The translations under genes were made by a program, and so were the position numbers. The notes under the pieces are model-generated. The model did no database searches, had not been told where the DNA came from, and saw nothing but the letters and a program-made list of their open reading frames with translations. This document shows, piece after piece, positions 37,525-50,368 of a stretch of 64,000 nucleotides of DNA (within the stretch, counting starts at the first letter, position 1; every line of letters begins with the position of its first letter). The DNA comes from Cocos nucifera (lineage: Eukaryota > Streptophyta > Magnoliopsida > Arecales > Arecaceae): assembly GCA_006176705.1 (NCBI GenBank), contig QRFJ01000007.1, positions 3,453,714-3,517,713 of the forward strand, in the 5' to 3' direction.

Positions 37525-38236
37525 CACGGCGACGCATGCAAAAGCTCGTCACGCGCCAATATATCCACCCACTTCCCGTCACGCCTCCCATCCCTAAACC
37601 CGCACTCCACTCCAGTCTCCATTCCCTGCCCTTCCTGGAATAGCGGGTTACCAACATCCCTTCTAACCGGTAATATCCTGTAGAGGATATCTGAGACATG
37701 TTTTAAATCACGATTATTATGATATATGAATGCAAACAACCGTTCCTGTTTGCCTTTTCAGTGCCAGCATATAATAATAAAAATAATAGTCATTATTTCC
37801 TCATTGCACTGTTCTTTTACATAAATAATATTTTTGAAAATTTTATCTTTTTATTTATCTTTTCTCTCAAAATAAATTATCATTGGGTGATACTCTGATG
37901 GCACGGATAACAGTCTTTGTAACTATTACATCGTTTAAACGTTTTTGTTCGGGTCTAGGATAACTGCAATATAATATGGATTATAGGATACGATTGTTAC
38001 CTGGCATGGAAGGTGGGACACGACGGTTACCTGATATAGGCGGGGGAGGGTGGGAGACGAGAAAAGCGGGGTGAGAATAGGAATGAAATTGTGGGGAATA
38101 AGATAAAAGTGTCAATAAATGATTATTAGCTGTACTCCAAACATTAAACGGACCAAAATGGAACGAGGGATATGTTCGGAAAAGAGAGGGGAGAGGCACC
38201 ATGCAAGGCAACGGATTGTAGGATAAAGACCGGCTT

Positions 38237-38427
38237 GTATCTTTCGCACGAAAGGATGATTAACCTTCCTTCGTGCGAGATCACCGTTGGATCACTTGCC
38301 GAACAGTTCTCAAAGCGCTCGCAAACCCTCGTTCACCCGTTGGCACATATCTCAAAGCGAGCAGATGAAGATCCAACGATGCTTGCTTGCGTGCGAAAGG
38401 TCAATCATTCTTCCACGCGAAAGATAC
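38237..38427. mobile_element. foldback MITE upstream of TPS1
   Basis: Two ~58-bp arms in inverted orientation, 38237-38294 and 38370-38427, separated by 75 bp. The arms begin and end with GTATCTTTCGC and GCGAAAGATAC and share CGTTGGATC/GATCCAACG at the inner ends. Pairing looks near complete, with a few mismatches. It lies about 750 bp upstream of the predicted start. No target duplication could be fixed. Confidence 0.75.
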
Positions 38428-38755
38428 ACAACTGTCGACATTGAGGTCGGCTTGCAGGAGAATGGGTTCTTGGGGACCCCACCACCCACTTAGCACAGGA
38501 GCGCCAGGGGAACAACGTGAGCCTTTGAGAAAGACTGGCCGGGCACCGCAATCCTGGGCCGTGCGATTCGAATGGTAAATATTTATCCCCGGGTCCAGGG
38601 ATGTGACCAGCCGTGAGTTAATTCTACCCGGATATCCGCACGGACTCGTGTATATGTGAGCCACTTTGGGCCCACTTACTGCATGATTTAGTATTCAATC
38701 ACCTCATCACCTCTGGTGCACAGAATCTACGAGCTACGCTAATCTTTTTTCCTGA

Positions 38756-38763
38756 CACGTGGC
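38756..38763. promoter_or_regulatory. G-box / ABRE-like motif upstream of TPS1
   Basis: CACGTGGC, a core sequence bound by bZIP factors in abscisic-acid and light responses, about 1.27 kb upstream of the predicted TPS1 start. It is a single short motif, so chance occurrence is possible. Confidence 0.3.
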
Positions 38764-41700
38764 AAAGAACAAGGCTTTTGATATGCATACAAGAGGTTGT
38801 CCCGCCGCAGTGTGGGATGAGAATGGATTCCGCGTGCTCGTCGAACCATTTAATGGTTCCTTACAGCGCCAGCTGTCCAATCACAAAAAGAGATGCATGA
38901 AAGTGCGTGGATGTATGATGTATTGCGTCCGCACACATGCATCTCCAATCATACGGCTGATCAAGTGGCGGACACTGTATGAGATCATCAAATGGTAGAT
39001 GTTCTTACGGGCTAGCAATTCTCGGCCAAGAACACCAGCATTAAAAAATCTTGGGGTGTGGTACGGTGGCTCACCCTGGGGGATGCGATGAGATGAGATG
39101 CTCGTGATAATTGCAGAGATTTTAGTTATTTGGCACTGGTTTTTATCTTGAGGTCTCTAAGTTCCCAAGATAAATTGTGGGTTAGGAAAGATTAGTATAC
39201 ACCATAACTAAATTATTCTAAATTATTACTATTAATTTTGGTAAACCATTCAGAGAATCCAAATTAAAAAGATGGTAGGGAGTATGTTTAGAACCTTCTG
39301 GTGATTATCAATCCTAGATTGCAAGACTTATGGGAAAAGATCCATTGCAAGAATCTCTATCAAAGCTTCATCGAATTTGGTTTGCTGCCAATAAATATGC
39401 TTGTTGTTAGAAACAAATGAGGCAGTAATTTATGGTAGATCTCGCAACTCTTTCATGCCCACCAATTATATGTGCACTATTATTAGGAATAACTAGGTAA
39501 ATCATATTAAGGATAAATGGTTGAAGAAACTAACCATCAAATAGCATCATGGTGCATAAGATTTTTCTTGACTTGCTTAATATTATATTCTAATTTCGTT
39601 GCAAAAAGAAAGATATAGTGAAATTGGTTCTATAACATGGGACACTTAAAAAGCCACAACGATCCATGTTGTCTACAATCCTATTTTTATCCAGAAAAAA
39701 ATACAGTAGCATTGATTTGTCCATTTTAGAAACATACATCCAAGAGTCATGTGACTAAATAGTAAGAATAAAAGGTTACGACAAGAAAGGTACCAACATG
39801 GTGTTTTCTTGGGTATGCGGATGGCCAAATCAAAATCGCTTGGCATGCTCAATTGTATCTGAATGTTTTTTTATAAATAAAAAGTAAGATTTGAAATTAG
39901 TAAATTATGTCAAAGGTAGAAATATTTAGAGATGTGAGTTTAAGAAGGGGAGATCATATATGAAATATATTCTCTCTGAGTTAGACATCCATTGCTTCCA
40001 TTCAGTTTATTAATGAATCAAATAATCACATGTACCTCCTTGTGAGGTATTCATGTGTTTGAATCCTTACCGATGAGTTTGATGGGACGTGAAGTTCAAA
40101 TGGTGGTATCACATAAATATCAAACTATAATTCCAAAATATTAATGTTTAGAGGTTGCAACTAGGAACAAACAGTTGTGAACTTATATAGTCTGAATAAA
40201 GGATTTTACATTATTTAGGTAACTTGATAGATATTCTTTAACTTTTGAAGAGTCCATTTCACAATTCTAGTCTATTCACAATTTTCACCCCTAAAATGAT
40301 TGATATCTAGTGCGTGTGTGCGTGTACATAATGTCTGTGTATGTAAGTAAGTATCGAGGATGAAAGTATTCGAAGAATTGATGAGATCAAATGATTGATT
40401 AGAAATAAATAAAATCAACATACGGCAATAAAATTATCACAATCAAACCCGGTCATCAATAAATAGTAGTATCTTGTTATCTCCAACCGTATCACAAATC
40501 ATCACTTAATTCCTAATAGGTCACAAGCAATTCAACTCTATGTGCTATGTAATTATGCTAAATCAAATCAAATAATATTTTAATCATATCATATATTAGA
40601 ATAATGCATTATCACTATTATGTTTGCTAGCGAATCATGCGGAGGAAAAATCTTCCTCATGTATCATCTGGGTGAACACTTTGTTATCACTAATCAATTC
40701 ACGATAAAAAAATATAACATAAGTCAAACACATTCTTCTCATACCATAAAATAGTGATATGAAGAGGAAAATATTACAATCCAGGAGATTAGTCGATATT
40801 ATTTGAATTTCTTGATTTTATAAAAATATCTGAGATATCATAAAATCCTCATAATATGATACTCTCTCTTTCGAATAAAAGTGAATGCAAAGGAACCAAT
40901 ACCTCTCCTTCCATTGCTATTGCTGTTCATGATAAGAAATACTTGGCGTCTACCTTATCAAAGATAAGGGTGTGGGCAATCATCTACGTCCAAAATCTGC
41001 TTCTTATCCCCTCTATGCCATCAAATATATCGACTGACCGCGAAAGGGATGCAAATTTAAAGCGTTGAAGGTTGAGATGGAGCAGGAGACAAAAAGATGC
41101 CTAGTTGATTAGGACACACATCAACGTTGAAGGAAGCGAGCTGAGAAAAAAAGATAGGAATTTGATACCGGACAACGACGACAGCACGCATGATTATATA
41201 TTCCCTTCTTCTTACGTAGTGTTTCGAAGTAGTGGATCATGACCTTCCGTATCCCTTTGAACCATCCCATAGCTACAGATTATGCAGTTATATATTAATT
41301 CAATAAACTCTCATTTCTTTTTTTTTTTTCTTTCTTTCTTTTTTTTTCTTTTTTTTTTTTGATAAAGCAAACTATTCATTGCCAACTAAAAAGAGCACCA
41401 TGTACAAAGCCACCAGTGATTAAATCAATCAATACGGCACCGAACAGAAGAAATTGAAGTTAATTAATTCATACGGAGGTTTATGGAAGATGTATACATG
41501 CAACGAAGCTGTAAATTTTCATCATACACCCTTCATCTATTACGTTATGCCATCCATGGTACTTGTGCTCCTCCCTCATTTTTTTTTCCTGATGAAAGGG
41601 AGGCGAAAACAAGCCACTCGGCATTTACTAGAAACTGTGAAAAGTATGTGAGAGTTGCCTTGTGCTCCCATCAGTTGATAGGTGGGAATTAAACATGGAG

Positions 41701-43064
41701 GTAACTTTACAGCTAAGAAGAAGTATGTAAACAAAGAAAATTTGATTAATGATTGACCTGGAAGAAAGCTAGCATGCTGAAAGTAACGTATCTGGAAAAT
41801 GAGACACTCTTAAGCCACATTAGGATGTGGGAGTTCTCTGATTGTGGGTCACACAGCACCTAACAATAGGTTTGAGAGTCAAAGAAAGCTCTGCAAGAGT
41901 AAGCGTGGAATTATTAGTTGGAGCAAGTCCACTGTAGACCACTAATAAATTAATCCTTGCGTGTGTTGCTATTATATAGAAAAAAATTAAATTAAATTAC
42001 TATTATACACGTTGCTTCTGAGTTGAATTGGTTGGATTCATCCATGGTGGACATGATTTAACTAATAATTTCTTCAAATAAATATAATATTCATCGTCAG
42101 CAGCATATTTTTGCGGATGCCACGTCTAAACTATTTTAGAAAAATCTATCAAACTGAAATAAATTAGTTCTAGCATATTGTCGGAGCTTATTTTTTTTAA
42201 AAAAGAACCATTCATGTACATGGTGCAACCACCATAATCTACATCTCTGGCTCTCAAAATTTTTCACAACGAGGGATTGATACGTCTACGGTGTCAGGGT
42301 GTCAAATATTCTTTTTAGGAGGAAAGTGCAAGTATATCGGTTATACTGATAGCATTAATTGGTGGGTGTCAAACCTTTAATAGGAAGTCTGCGAGAAAGA
42401 AAGGAACATGCTAGCTCGAAGGGCTAGCTAATGCTTCTAGATGCAAATTCAATATATACATCCAACGGTTATAATCAAATAATTACCAATGAAATTAGCA
42501 CACATCTCAAAGTTGCATGTTCAATGATTATAATAAAGAACTTACGCTTTCAGTTCTAAATTCAATGTTGAATTGGAGAATTAGGGAGTTCCGGTTTTAA
42601 ATTACTCATAATCTGAGTGTTACAAAACTATCACTAATTGAGCAGTTCCATGATGCATGGATGCTAGGATTTTATTCAATCATTGGTCATACAACAATAT
42701 ATAAACGGTAGGTGATTTAAAACTGAAGCTCTCTAATCTAACCTTAAATTGAAGAGGATATGAACTCGATGATCACTAATTTAAGGAGGCAAATAAGTGC
42801 TCCTTGATAAACCATGTCGAAAAGCTAAAGATCCTTTTTTTTTTCTTTTTTCTTTTTTTCTTTGACTGGTTATTACTAGTAATTTCAGCTTCACGCAGAT
42901 GATTTCAGCCTTGGGGATGGATTAGTTTTGCATGTTGCTAATCTTTTGCATTTTTCTTCTAATGAACTTCTAGTTTTGCATCATACAGGAGCAAATAGGA
43001 TAGTCCGAGAAAATTAATATAAGACACACATTGAGAGCATATAAAATTTTATTTATGCTCATAG

Positions 43065-43107
<43 letters not shown>

Positions 43108-43788
43108 ACGAGCAAGAACCTTTGTTGCATCATATCGCGAATTCTGGACCGCGCTACTAATTTACGTTGAAAGAGCTAAAAAAAAAAAAAAAAAAATGGA
43201 TATCTTCGTTTTGACCTTTCCAACTAGACCATTTTTTTGCTTTTCTTTTCAATCACACGGATTTTGACTTATCTAGCTCACAGCCAATAGTGCTTACATA
43301 TCTGTGTACCAAAAGTACTACGTAAGGTTATCCTCGTGCCATTCCTTTTATGTATGCTATGGACGGGCCCTCTTTTTTGGACCCTCTCTGGCCAGCACCT
43401 GCCCAAGTCTCGTGCTGACCTCCAAAATGCTCAACAGTTGTAGCAAGGGCCCTTTCAATTTTAACGCGCTCGCAATCATGTTTAATTGGAGAGGATCTCA
43501 ACCTCTTTTCTGTATCCAATTATGGAGCTTGAATCCCTTTCAATTAAGGGTTGAAGTGAGGAGGTCCAATCTACAAATCATAGCTGCTCATTTGTAATTG
43601 ATAGGGTCCAGTGTCATACATGGAATGATACGTTGTCTAGAATCTGTGAAACCCACTTAAGAGCAGCTATCATGCAATATACATGTGGACATTGTATCTC
43701 TCTAATTCAACTCCAACTTCCAAATTTAACTCTTCAAGACAACCATGGCACCACTTTTGTCCGACACTACTGCACTTTGGCAGTGTTG
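38764..43788. other. intergenic region, no gene recognised
   Basis: AT-rich sequence between the TPS1 promoter and element B. It holds poly-T runs near 41320-41362 and 42835-42862 and a (TA)n microsatellite at 43066-43104, followed by a poly-A run near 43178-43196. Open frames are short and show no protein-like pattern. Confidence 0.6.
43066..43104. repeat. (TA)n microsatellite
   Basis: About 19 uninterrupted TA dinucleotides. It creates an artefactual Tyr-Ile repeat in one reading frame. Confidence 0.95.
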
Positions 43789-43793
43789 ACGCA

Positions 43794-44596
43794 AATATGG
43801 ATCATCGCCGGAATTCATTGAAGTGGAGGCCAATGAGGTCGCCGTCGGAGACCTGCAAAACAAAGTCTCGTCCGGAGCCGATGGGGGTTGACTCCGGTAG
43901 GACCCTCCGACAATCAAGTCAGCTCCAGTCAACAGGAATGGAGTACTCGGTGTGGAGTTTAGTAGAGTTTAGAGAAAGAAAGAAGGATTTTTAGAACCTG
44001 GCCTAAGTGTATCCGGAAGATCCTTTTTATAAAGGGAGCTTGTTGTAATCGTCTTGATTAATGATTGTCGTAACTGTCCTGATCAATGCTGGTCGTTTAT
44101 TGACTTAATAAATGCCGATTGTTATTGACTCGATAAATGTCGATCGTTATTATCGTGTAACCGTAGCGGAATTGCCTGCAGAAATCCATCATAAGAAGTT
44201 TGACTTTTATGGAAGTTCGGCCATTGAGAAGCCCGTCCGCTGTAGAAATCTGCAGGAAGTCTGGCTTTCGTAGAAGCTCGACCGCTGGAGAAGTCTGCAG
44301 GAAGTCCGGCTTCCGTAGAAGCTCGACCGCTGGAGAAGTCCGCAGGAAGTCCGACTTTCTTAGAAGCTCGGCTGCTGGAGAGAATTAGGCTCCCGCAGGC
44401 GCCTGACTGTAACGACGTAGAGAGAGTTCGGCTCTTGCGGGAGTCTGACTGAAACTCGATGATTGGGGAGTCAGAAGGAGTTCGGCTGCTAAGTAGTTTG
44501 GCTAAAGCCCGTCTGCTGAAGCTCTTCTGCAGCTACTGGTTGCATTAGGCTAAGCATCGGACTAGACTTCGGCGGGAGTGGAATTTATCCTCAACA
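43794..44596 (-). mobile_element. left LTR of element B (minus orientation)
   Basis: 803 bp. On the plus strand it begins TGTTGACGC and ends TTATCCTCAACA, so on the minus strand it starts TGTTGAGGATAA, the family LTR start. About four 45-bp units lie near 44215-44390 and a TATA box at 44035-44041 (minus). Directly inside is the complement of the polypurine tract GAAAGTGGGGGG, which shows that it is a 3' LTR. Confidence 0.85.
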
Positions 44597-44807
44597 CCAA
44601 CCCCCCACTTTCGAGTTCAAAAATCGAAGAAAGGGAGTGCAGAAATGACGACTGTCGAAGTCTTCCTCTGAGCCTTATGCTGGTCTAGGTCGAAGCTCAA
44701 GAGAGATCTCATCTCCGGCTAAAGTTGTTACTCGTATTAGAACGAGGTTATCTCCGATCTGGCCGAAGTGGAAGTTGAAGCTCTCCGACCGAGGTTGGCC
44801 TGGTCGC

Positions 44808-45190
44808 TCGGGTTAGGATGAGGTTCTCCTCCTATTTCTAACTTCGACTTTGCTCGCGTTAGGACGAGGTTCTCCTCCTATTCCTAACGGATTATGGGGG
44901 CACATTCGGACCATCGTCCGTCTCCCCCCATCTCGTCTAAAGTGAACGAGGCCTTCGATTTTGCTCGCATTAGGACGAGGTCCTCCTCCTGTTCCTAACG
45001 GACTGTGGGGGCACATACGGACCGTCATCTACTCCTCTCCCCCCATCTCGTCCTTTGTGAACGAGGTCTTCGACTTTGCTCGCATTAGGATGAGGTCCTC
45101 CTCCTATTCCTAACGGGCTGTGGGGGCACATGCGGACCGTCGTCCGCGCCTCTTCCCCCATCTCGTCCTTTGTGAATAAGGCCTTCAACT
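44808..45190 (-). repeat. 115-bp tandem repeats, left half of element B
   Basis: About three copies of the element A unit in reverse orientation. Landmarks on plus are 'cctaacgg(a/g)(t/c)t(a/g)tgggggcac' and 'ctcgcattaggacgaggt'. Open frames here are by-products of the repeat. Confidence 0.85.
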
Positions 45191-45409
45191 TTGATAAGAT
45201 CTTATTTCTCGTGGCCGATGTTGACCTGGGGAGACCTTATCTCCTGCAGTCGAGATTTAGAGGTCTTTGACCTGTTCGCGTTAGGACGAGGTTATTATCC
45301 TGTTCCTAACGAGCTACTTTCACTCATTTCTTTCCTGTCATCCCATAATCCTTGTGCTAAAAATCAATAATGTAGAGCAAAGGAGTTTTTAAAGAAAGTT
45401 TACTGATAA

Positions 45410-46721
45410 TACATTCTTAGATTTTCTGAGTTCTATGGTCGGGGAAGCACTATCCCTCCGAATTTCTTCAGTCGATATGTTTCGGATCGGATGATTTTCG
45501 TTACCTCATACGGACCTTCCCAGTTTGGGGCGAGCTTTCCTTGACTTTGAGGCTAAGCAACGATGGCTCATCGGAGCACTAAGTCCTCTGCTCTGAACGT
45601 CTTGCTTTTAACCCTGGAGTTGTAGTACCGAGCCACCTTCTGTTTGTAGGCTGCCATCCAGATGCGGGCTTCCTCCCTCTTTTCTTCCAGAAGATCGAGT
45701 TTGACTCTGAGGTTCTGGAGGTTGTGCCACTCATTGAAGCCCACGACTCGTGCAGAAGGAAGCTCAAGCTCGATCGGGATAACTACCTCAGTACCGAAGG
45801 CCAAGGCGAAGGATGTTTCTTCGGTCGGCACCCTCTGAGTAGTTCGGTATGCCCAGAGGACATGGTAAAGTTCATCCACCCAGGCCCCTTTTGCCCTATC
45901 GAGTCTCGCTTTGATTCCTTGCAGCAAGGTCCGGTTGGTTATCTCAACTTTCCCATTGGCCTGAGGGTGAGCCACCGATGTGAAGCGGTGGGAGATGTTT
46001 AGTCCTTCGCAAAACTCAGCGAACCTCGCCCTGGTGAATTATCGCCCATTGTCGGTTATGAGGGTTCGGGGCAGGCTGAACCGACAGACCAGGGACTTTC
46101 AGACGAAGTCCTACACCTTGGCCTCAGAAATCTTCACGAGTGGTTTGGCTTCGACCCACTTGGTGAAGTAGTCGATCGCGACTAGGAGGAACTTCCGCTG
46201 CCCAGACGCCGTTGGGAAAGGTCGGGTATATCCATTCCCCACTGCGCAAACGGCCAAGATGAACTGAGCGGAGTAAGTTCGGATGCCGGCTGCCTATGCA
46301 CATTGGCGTTCTTCTAACAGCGGTCGCACCTCTTTACATATTCCACGGAATCGCGAAATAAAGTCGGCCAGTAGTACCCCTGTCGGAGTAGTTTTTGCGA
46401 TAGGGACCTGGCTCCTACGTGACTTTCACAGAGTCCTTCGTGCACATCCCATAGCACGAGGTCGGCCTCTGAAGGTCGGAGATATCTCAACAATGGGAGG
46501 AAGTACGATATCTTATATAATCTGCCTTCATATAAGACGTAGCGGGAGGCCTGATTCATGAGCTTCCGAGTTTCTTTTCGATCACGGAGAAGGACCCCCT
46601 CTTGAAGGTAGGCGATCAACGGGTCGATCCAGCTGGGCTCGAATTTCGTCTGCAGGATGACCTAAGATTTCTTTGTGGTCGAGCATTTCAAAGTTTCCAA
46701 AAACACTCCTTTGGGCAGTTC
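45410..46721 (-). pseudogene. integrase (with RNase H end) of element B, left half
   Basis: Reading 46721 down to 45410: the end of RNase H (LPKGVF), then the zinc-binding region LYEGRLYK, HEGLCESHVG and RCDRC (46314-46500). The catalytic core follows, with WGMDI, TDNGR and an E in VEITNRTLLQ, so all three acidic residues are visible. The C-terminal domain has WAYRTTQRVPTEET and GPYEVTKIIRS and ends RMYYQ with TAA at 45410-45412. Stops and frameshifts (around 45540-45570, 46040 and 46180) break the frame, so it is probably inactive. It is the only full integrase in the window. Confidence 0.85.
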
Positions 46722-47229
46722 CCATCCTAGCAAGCGCAATCCCAACAAGTTCTGCCTTTACCATCGCGACCACGGTCATGATATCGAGGAGTGCATTCAA
46801 CTCCAAGATGAGATCGAAGAGCTCGTCAGGTGAGGTAGACTAAGCCGATTTCTTCGAAGACGGCCTGAGGAGAAGGAAGATCGACCAAGAGCGCTACCGC
46901 CAAGTGGGAAAAACCAGCAAAAAGATCAGTCGTCCCTTGGCATCATCAATACTATCTTAGGGGGACCTCAGCAAGAAGAGATCAGTAGATCCGAAGGATC
47001 GATGAAGAGGCGGAGGATCATAGAAACTGTAGCCTTCACCAAGGAGGACGGTCAGGAAATCCAATTTTCACATAATGATGCGGTTGTAGTTTCTTTTAAT
47101 ATTGCTGACTATGATGTACGCCACGTTCTGATAGATAATGGAAACTCAGCTGATGTGTTGTTTTACGATGCCTTCTCAAAAATGTTCCTATCCGACGATC
47201 GATTGGGATTGATGAATTCTCTGCGGTAG
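46722..47229 (+). pseudogene. gag zinc-knuckle end and protease start of element B
   Basis: Begins abruptly after the inversion point with FCLYHRDHGHDIEECIQLQ, a knuckle-type C/H/C pattern matching gag of C. A TGA at 46831-46833 follows in the same frame. The retropepsin active site reads LIDNGNSADVLFY (about 47137-47175), with the catalytic Asp in DNG. The frame is lost after 47229. The capsid part of gag is missing. Confidence 0.8.
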
Positions 47230-48540
47230 GATTTACTGGCAACACCATACCAGTCGAAGGTATAATAACATTGACTGTAGCAGCAGGGCAGCGTCCGAAG
47301 CTTGCCAAAGCTCGGGTCGACTTCCTAGTCGTAAGGACCCCGTCCGTCTATAACGCGATCCTTGGCCGACCTGGTCTAAATGCACTCTGGACGGTAGTGT
47401 CAACATATTATTTGAAGATGAAGTTTCCGACGAGTCACGAGGTCGGAGAAGTCAGAGGAGACCAGGCTCTGGCAAGGTATTGCTATTCGATCGCCCTGCA
47501 TAAGGGAGATCGGCCTGATCCTTATCTTGTTGACGGACTGGACGTCCGCGATGACCTCACTAAGGAGCAGGGCGAGCCTGTGGAAGACCTCATTTTTGTG
47601 CCCTTGAATGATGGAAACTTGGAGCATGTGGTGCAGATCGGCTCCAACTTGACGGCCGAGGTTCGGGGTAGCTCATCGCTTTCCTCAGAAAAAATGCGGA
47701 CGTCTTCGCCTGGACCCCAGCGGATATGTCGGGGATTGACACCGAGGTCATGGAACATCGACTGGCCATCGATCCGAAACACCGACCGATAAGAGAAAAG
47801 CTGCGCCAACACGCCCCGGAGAGGCAAAAAGTGATCGCCGAAGAAGTAGACAAGCTCCTCAAAGTCGGACTTATCCGGGAGGTTAACTATCCGACCTAGG
47901 TTTCGAACATGGTTCTTGTCAAGAAAGCAAATAACAAGTAGAGGATGTGCGTCGACTTCAAAAAGCTGAACAAGATTTGCCCGAAGGACAGCTATCCCCT
48001 ACCCAGGATCGACCAGCTAGTGGACGCAACCTCGGGCCATGAGCTCCTCACCTTTATGGACGCCTTTTCTGGTTACAATCAGATACGCATTGCACCTGAA
48101 GATGAAGAAAAGACTGCCTTCATTACTAACCGAGGTCTTTATTGCTACAAGGTCATGCCTTTTGGACTCAAGAACGTAGGGGCAACATACCAGCATTTGG
48201 TCAATAAGATCTTCAAGGAGCAGATCGGCCGCAATATTGAGGTGTACGTAGATGACATGCTCGTCAAAAGTCGAGCTTCAGTAGATCACCTAATCGACCT
48301 TGAAGAGATCTTCGGTGCACTCAGAAAGCACAAGATGAAGCTAAACCCAACCAAATGCGCCTTTAGCGTAACCTTCAAAAAGTTTCTTGGATTCATGGTG
48401 TCGAGATGCGGAATCGAGGCAAACCCCCAAAAAATCCAAGCCATTTGAAAAATGACCACTCCAAAGACGATCAAGAAAGTTCAGCACCTGATCGAAAAGG
48501 TGGCATCCCTAAATCGCTTCGTCTCAAGGTCGATCGAATG
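47230..48540 (+). pseudogene. protease end and reverse transcriptase of element B
   Basis: The protease continues in another frame from 47271 (ILGRPGLNAL). RT covers about 47680-48450: VDFKKLNKICPKDSYPLPRI, FMDAFSGYNQI, FGLKNVGATYQ and the catalytic YVDD at about 48247-48258, followed by the LNPTKCAF block. Frameshifts (near 47229-47271 and 47690) and stops (47899 region, 47941, 48446) interrupt it. Catalytic residues are intact, so decay is by indels and nonsense changes. Confidence 0.88.
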
Positions 48541-49883
48541 ATGCATGCCCTTCTTTGAGGTTCTCAGACGACCGAAGGACTTCTGCTGGACGGCGGAGTG
48601 CCAACAAGCATTCGAGGAGCTCAAAAACTACCTCGGCACGCCCCCACTGTTGGCAAAATCTGAACCTAGGAAAGAATTATTCCTATATCTAGCTGTCTCT
48701 CCGGTGGCCCTGGCGGCAGTCCTCATCAGGGAAGAAGCAAAGACGCAATGATCGATCTACTACGAGAGCCGAGTCCTAAGGGACGCGGAGATCAGGTACT
48801 CTAGGTTAGAAAAACTGGCTTACTATCTCATAATTACTGTCAGAAGGCTCCGACCTTACTTTTAGGAGCACACCATAATAGTCCTCATGGATCAACCAAT
48901 AAAAGTAGTTCTCCACCGAGCAGACGCTTCCGAAAGAATCGCAAAATGGGAAATCGAGCTCATAGAGTTCGACATCAACTACCGACCCAGGCCATCGATC
49001 AAAGCTCAGATACTGATGAATTTTGTGTTAGAATGCACCATTCCTATTGAAGCCGAGCTTGAATCGAGCGGAACCAGCACCAGAGCGAGGTCGAACTTCG
49101 ACGAAGCCGAGCTGTCGCGGTCGATCCTCCCCGAAGAGAGCGTTGACCTCCCTAAAGATTCCTGGGCTCTGCACGTGGATAGTTCGTCCAATTCTGTTGG
49201 AGCTGGTGCGGGGCTGGTCTTGGTTAGCCCCGAAGGAGTTGTCGCCGAGTATGCGCTGCATCTCGAGTTCCCCGCAACCAACAATTGGGCCGAGTATGAA
49301 GCGCTGATCGTCGGATTAAAGATAGTAAGGAAATTAAAAATAGATCGACTTCAAGTCTACAGCGATTTCCAGCTGGTGGTTGGTCAAGTCGGCGGCGGTT
49401 ACGAGGCATGGGAGGAAAGTATGGTGAGGTACCTCGAGAAAGTGAAGAATTTGATCCCGACCTTCGATAGTTTCGGCATTCAGTACATCCCAAGGGCGGA
49501 AAATGCAAGAGCCAATCTTCTTTCTAAGTTGGCCGCTTCAACGCTGGCTGAACTGCCCAAAGGAGTATTTTTGAAAACTTTGAAATGCCCGACCATAGAG
49601 GAATCTCAGGCCATCCTGCAGATGAAATTCGAGTCCAGCTGGATCGATCCGTTGATCGCCTACCTTCAAGAGAGGGTCCTTCCCCACGATCGAAAAGAAG
49701 CTCGGAAGCTCAGGAATCAGGCCTCCCACTACGTCTTATATGAAGGCAGATTATATAAGAGGTCGTACTTCCTCCCGTTGTTAAGATGTCTCCGACCTTC
49801 AAAGGTCGACCTTACACTATGGGATGTGTATAAAGGACTCTGCGAAAGTCACGTAGGAGCCAGGTCCCTATCGCAAAAACTTG
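48541..49883 (+). pseudogene. dual RNase H and truncated integrase start of element B
   Basis: The RT-linked RNase H remnant is at 48545-49010, with TAG/TGA interruptions (48751, 48865). From 48887 one frame stays open to 50152. A second RNase H (about 49165-49480) has HVDSSSN, NNWAEYEAL and VYSDFQLV, the acidic D-E-D pattern of the extra domain seen in Tat elements. The integrase zinc-binding start (CESHVGARSLSQKL) follows and then stops at about 49883, where the sequence jumps into the 115-bp repeat. The integrase core is deleted here. Confidence 0.85.
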
Positions 49884-50156
49884 GAGCAAAGTCGAAGGCC
49901 TCGTTCACAAAGGACGAGATGGAGAGAGAGGCGTGGACGACGGTCCGCATGTGCCCCCACAGCCCGTTAGAAACAGGAGGAGGACCTCATCCTAATGCGA
50001 GCAAAATCGAAGGCCTCGTTCACTTTAGACGAGACGGAGGGAGACGGATGATGGTCCGAATGTGCCCCCATAGCCCGTTAGGAACAGGAGGAGAACCTCA
50101 TCCTAACGCGAGCAAAATCGAAGTTAGGAACAGGAGGAGAACCTCATCCTAATCCG
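49884..50156 (+). repeat. 115-bp tandem repeats, right half of element B
   Basis: About 2.3 copies of the unit in plus orientation ('gcccgttaggaacaggagga', 'cgaggcctcgttcac'-type words). They are read through in frame by the preceding RNase H frame, giving an artefactual tail. Confidence 0.85.
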
Positions 50157-50368
50157 AGCGACCAGGCCAACCTTGGCCGGAGAGCTTCAACTTCCACTTC
50201 GGCCAGATCGGAGATAACCTCATTCTAATGCGAGCAACAATTTTAGCTGGAGATGAGATCTCTCCCGAGCTTCGACCTAGACCAGCACGAGGCTCAGAGG
50301 AAGACTTCGGCAGTCGTCATTCCTGCACTCCCTTCCTTCGATTTTCAAACTCGAAAGTGGGGGGCTGG
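50157..50368 (+). other. 3' UTR end and polypurine tract, right half of element B
   Basis: Contains single copies of the 'ctggagatgagatctctccc' module and the 'gacttcggcagtcg' block, then the purine tract GAAAGTGGGGGGCTGG just before the LTR. Confidence 0.7.

Noticed and set aside
37215..37739. 174-codon open frame overlapping the TPS1 leader
   Set aside because: It crosses the TATA box and the probable 5' UTR exon and intron on the same strand, has no recognisable domain, and its start lies upstream of the predicted transcription start. A short upstream open frame remains possible but unproven.
44813..45188. Minus-strand frames with MCPHSPLG-type repeats
   Set aside because: They are translations of the 115-bp non-coding repeat of element B.
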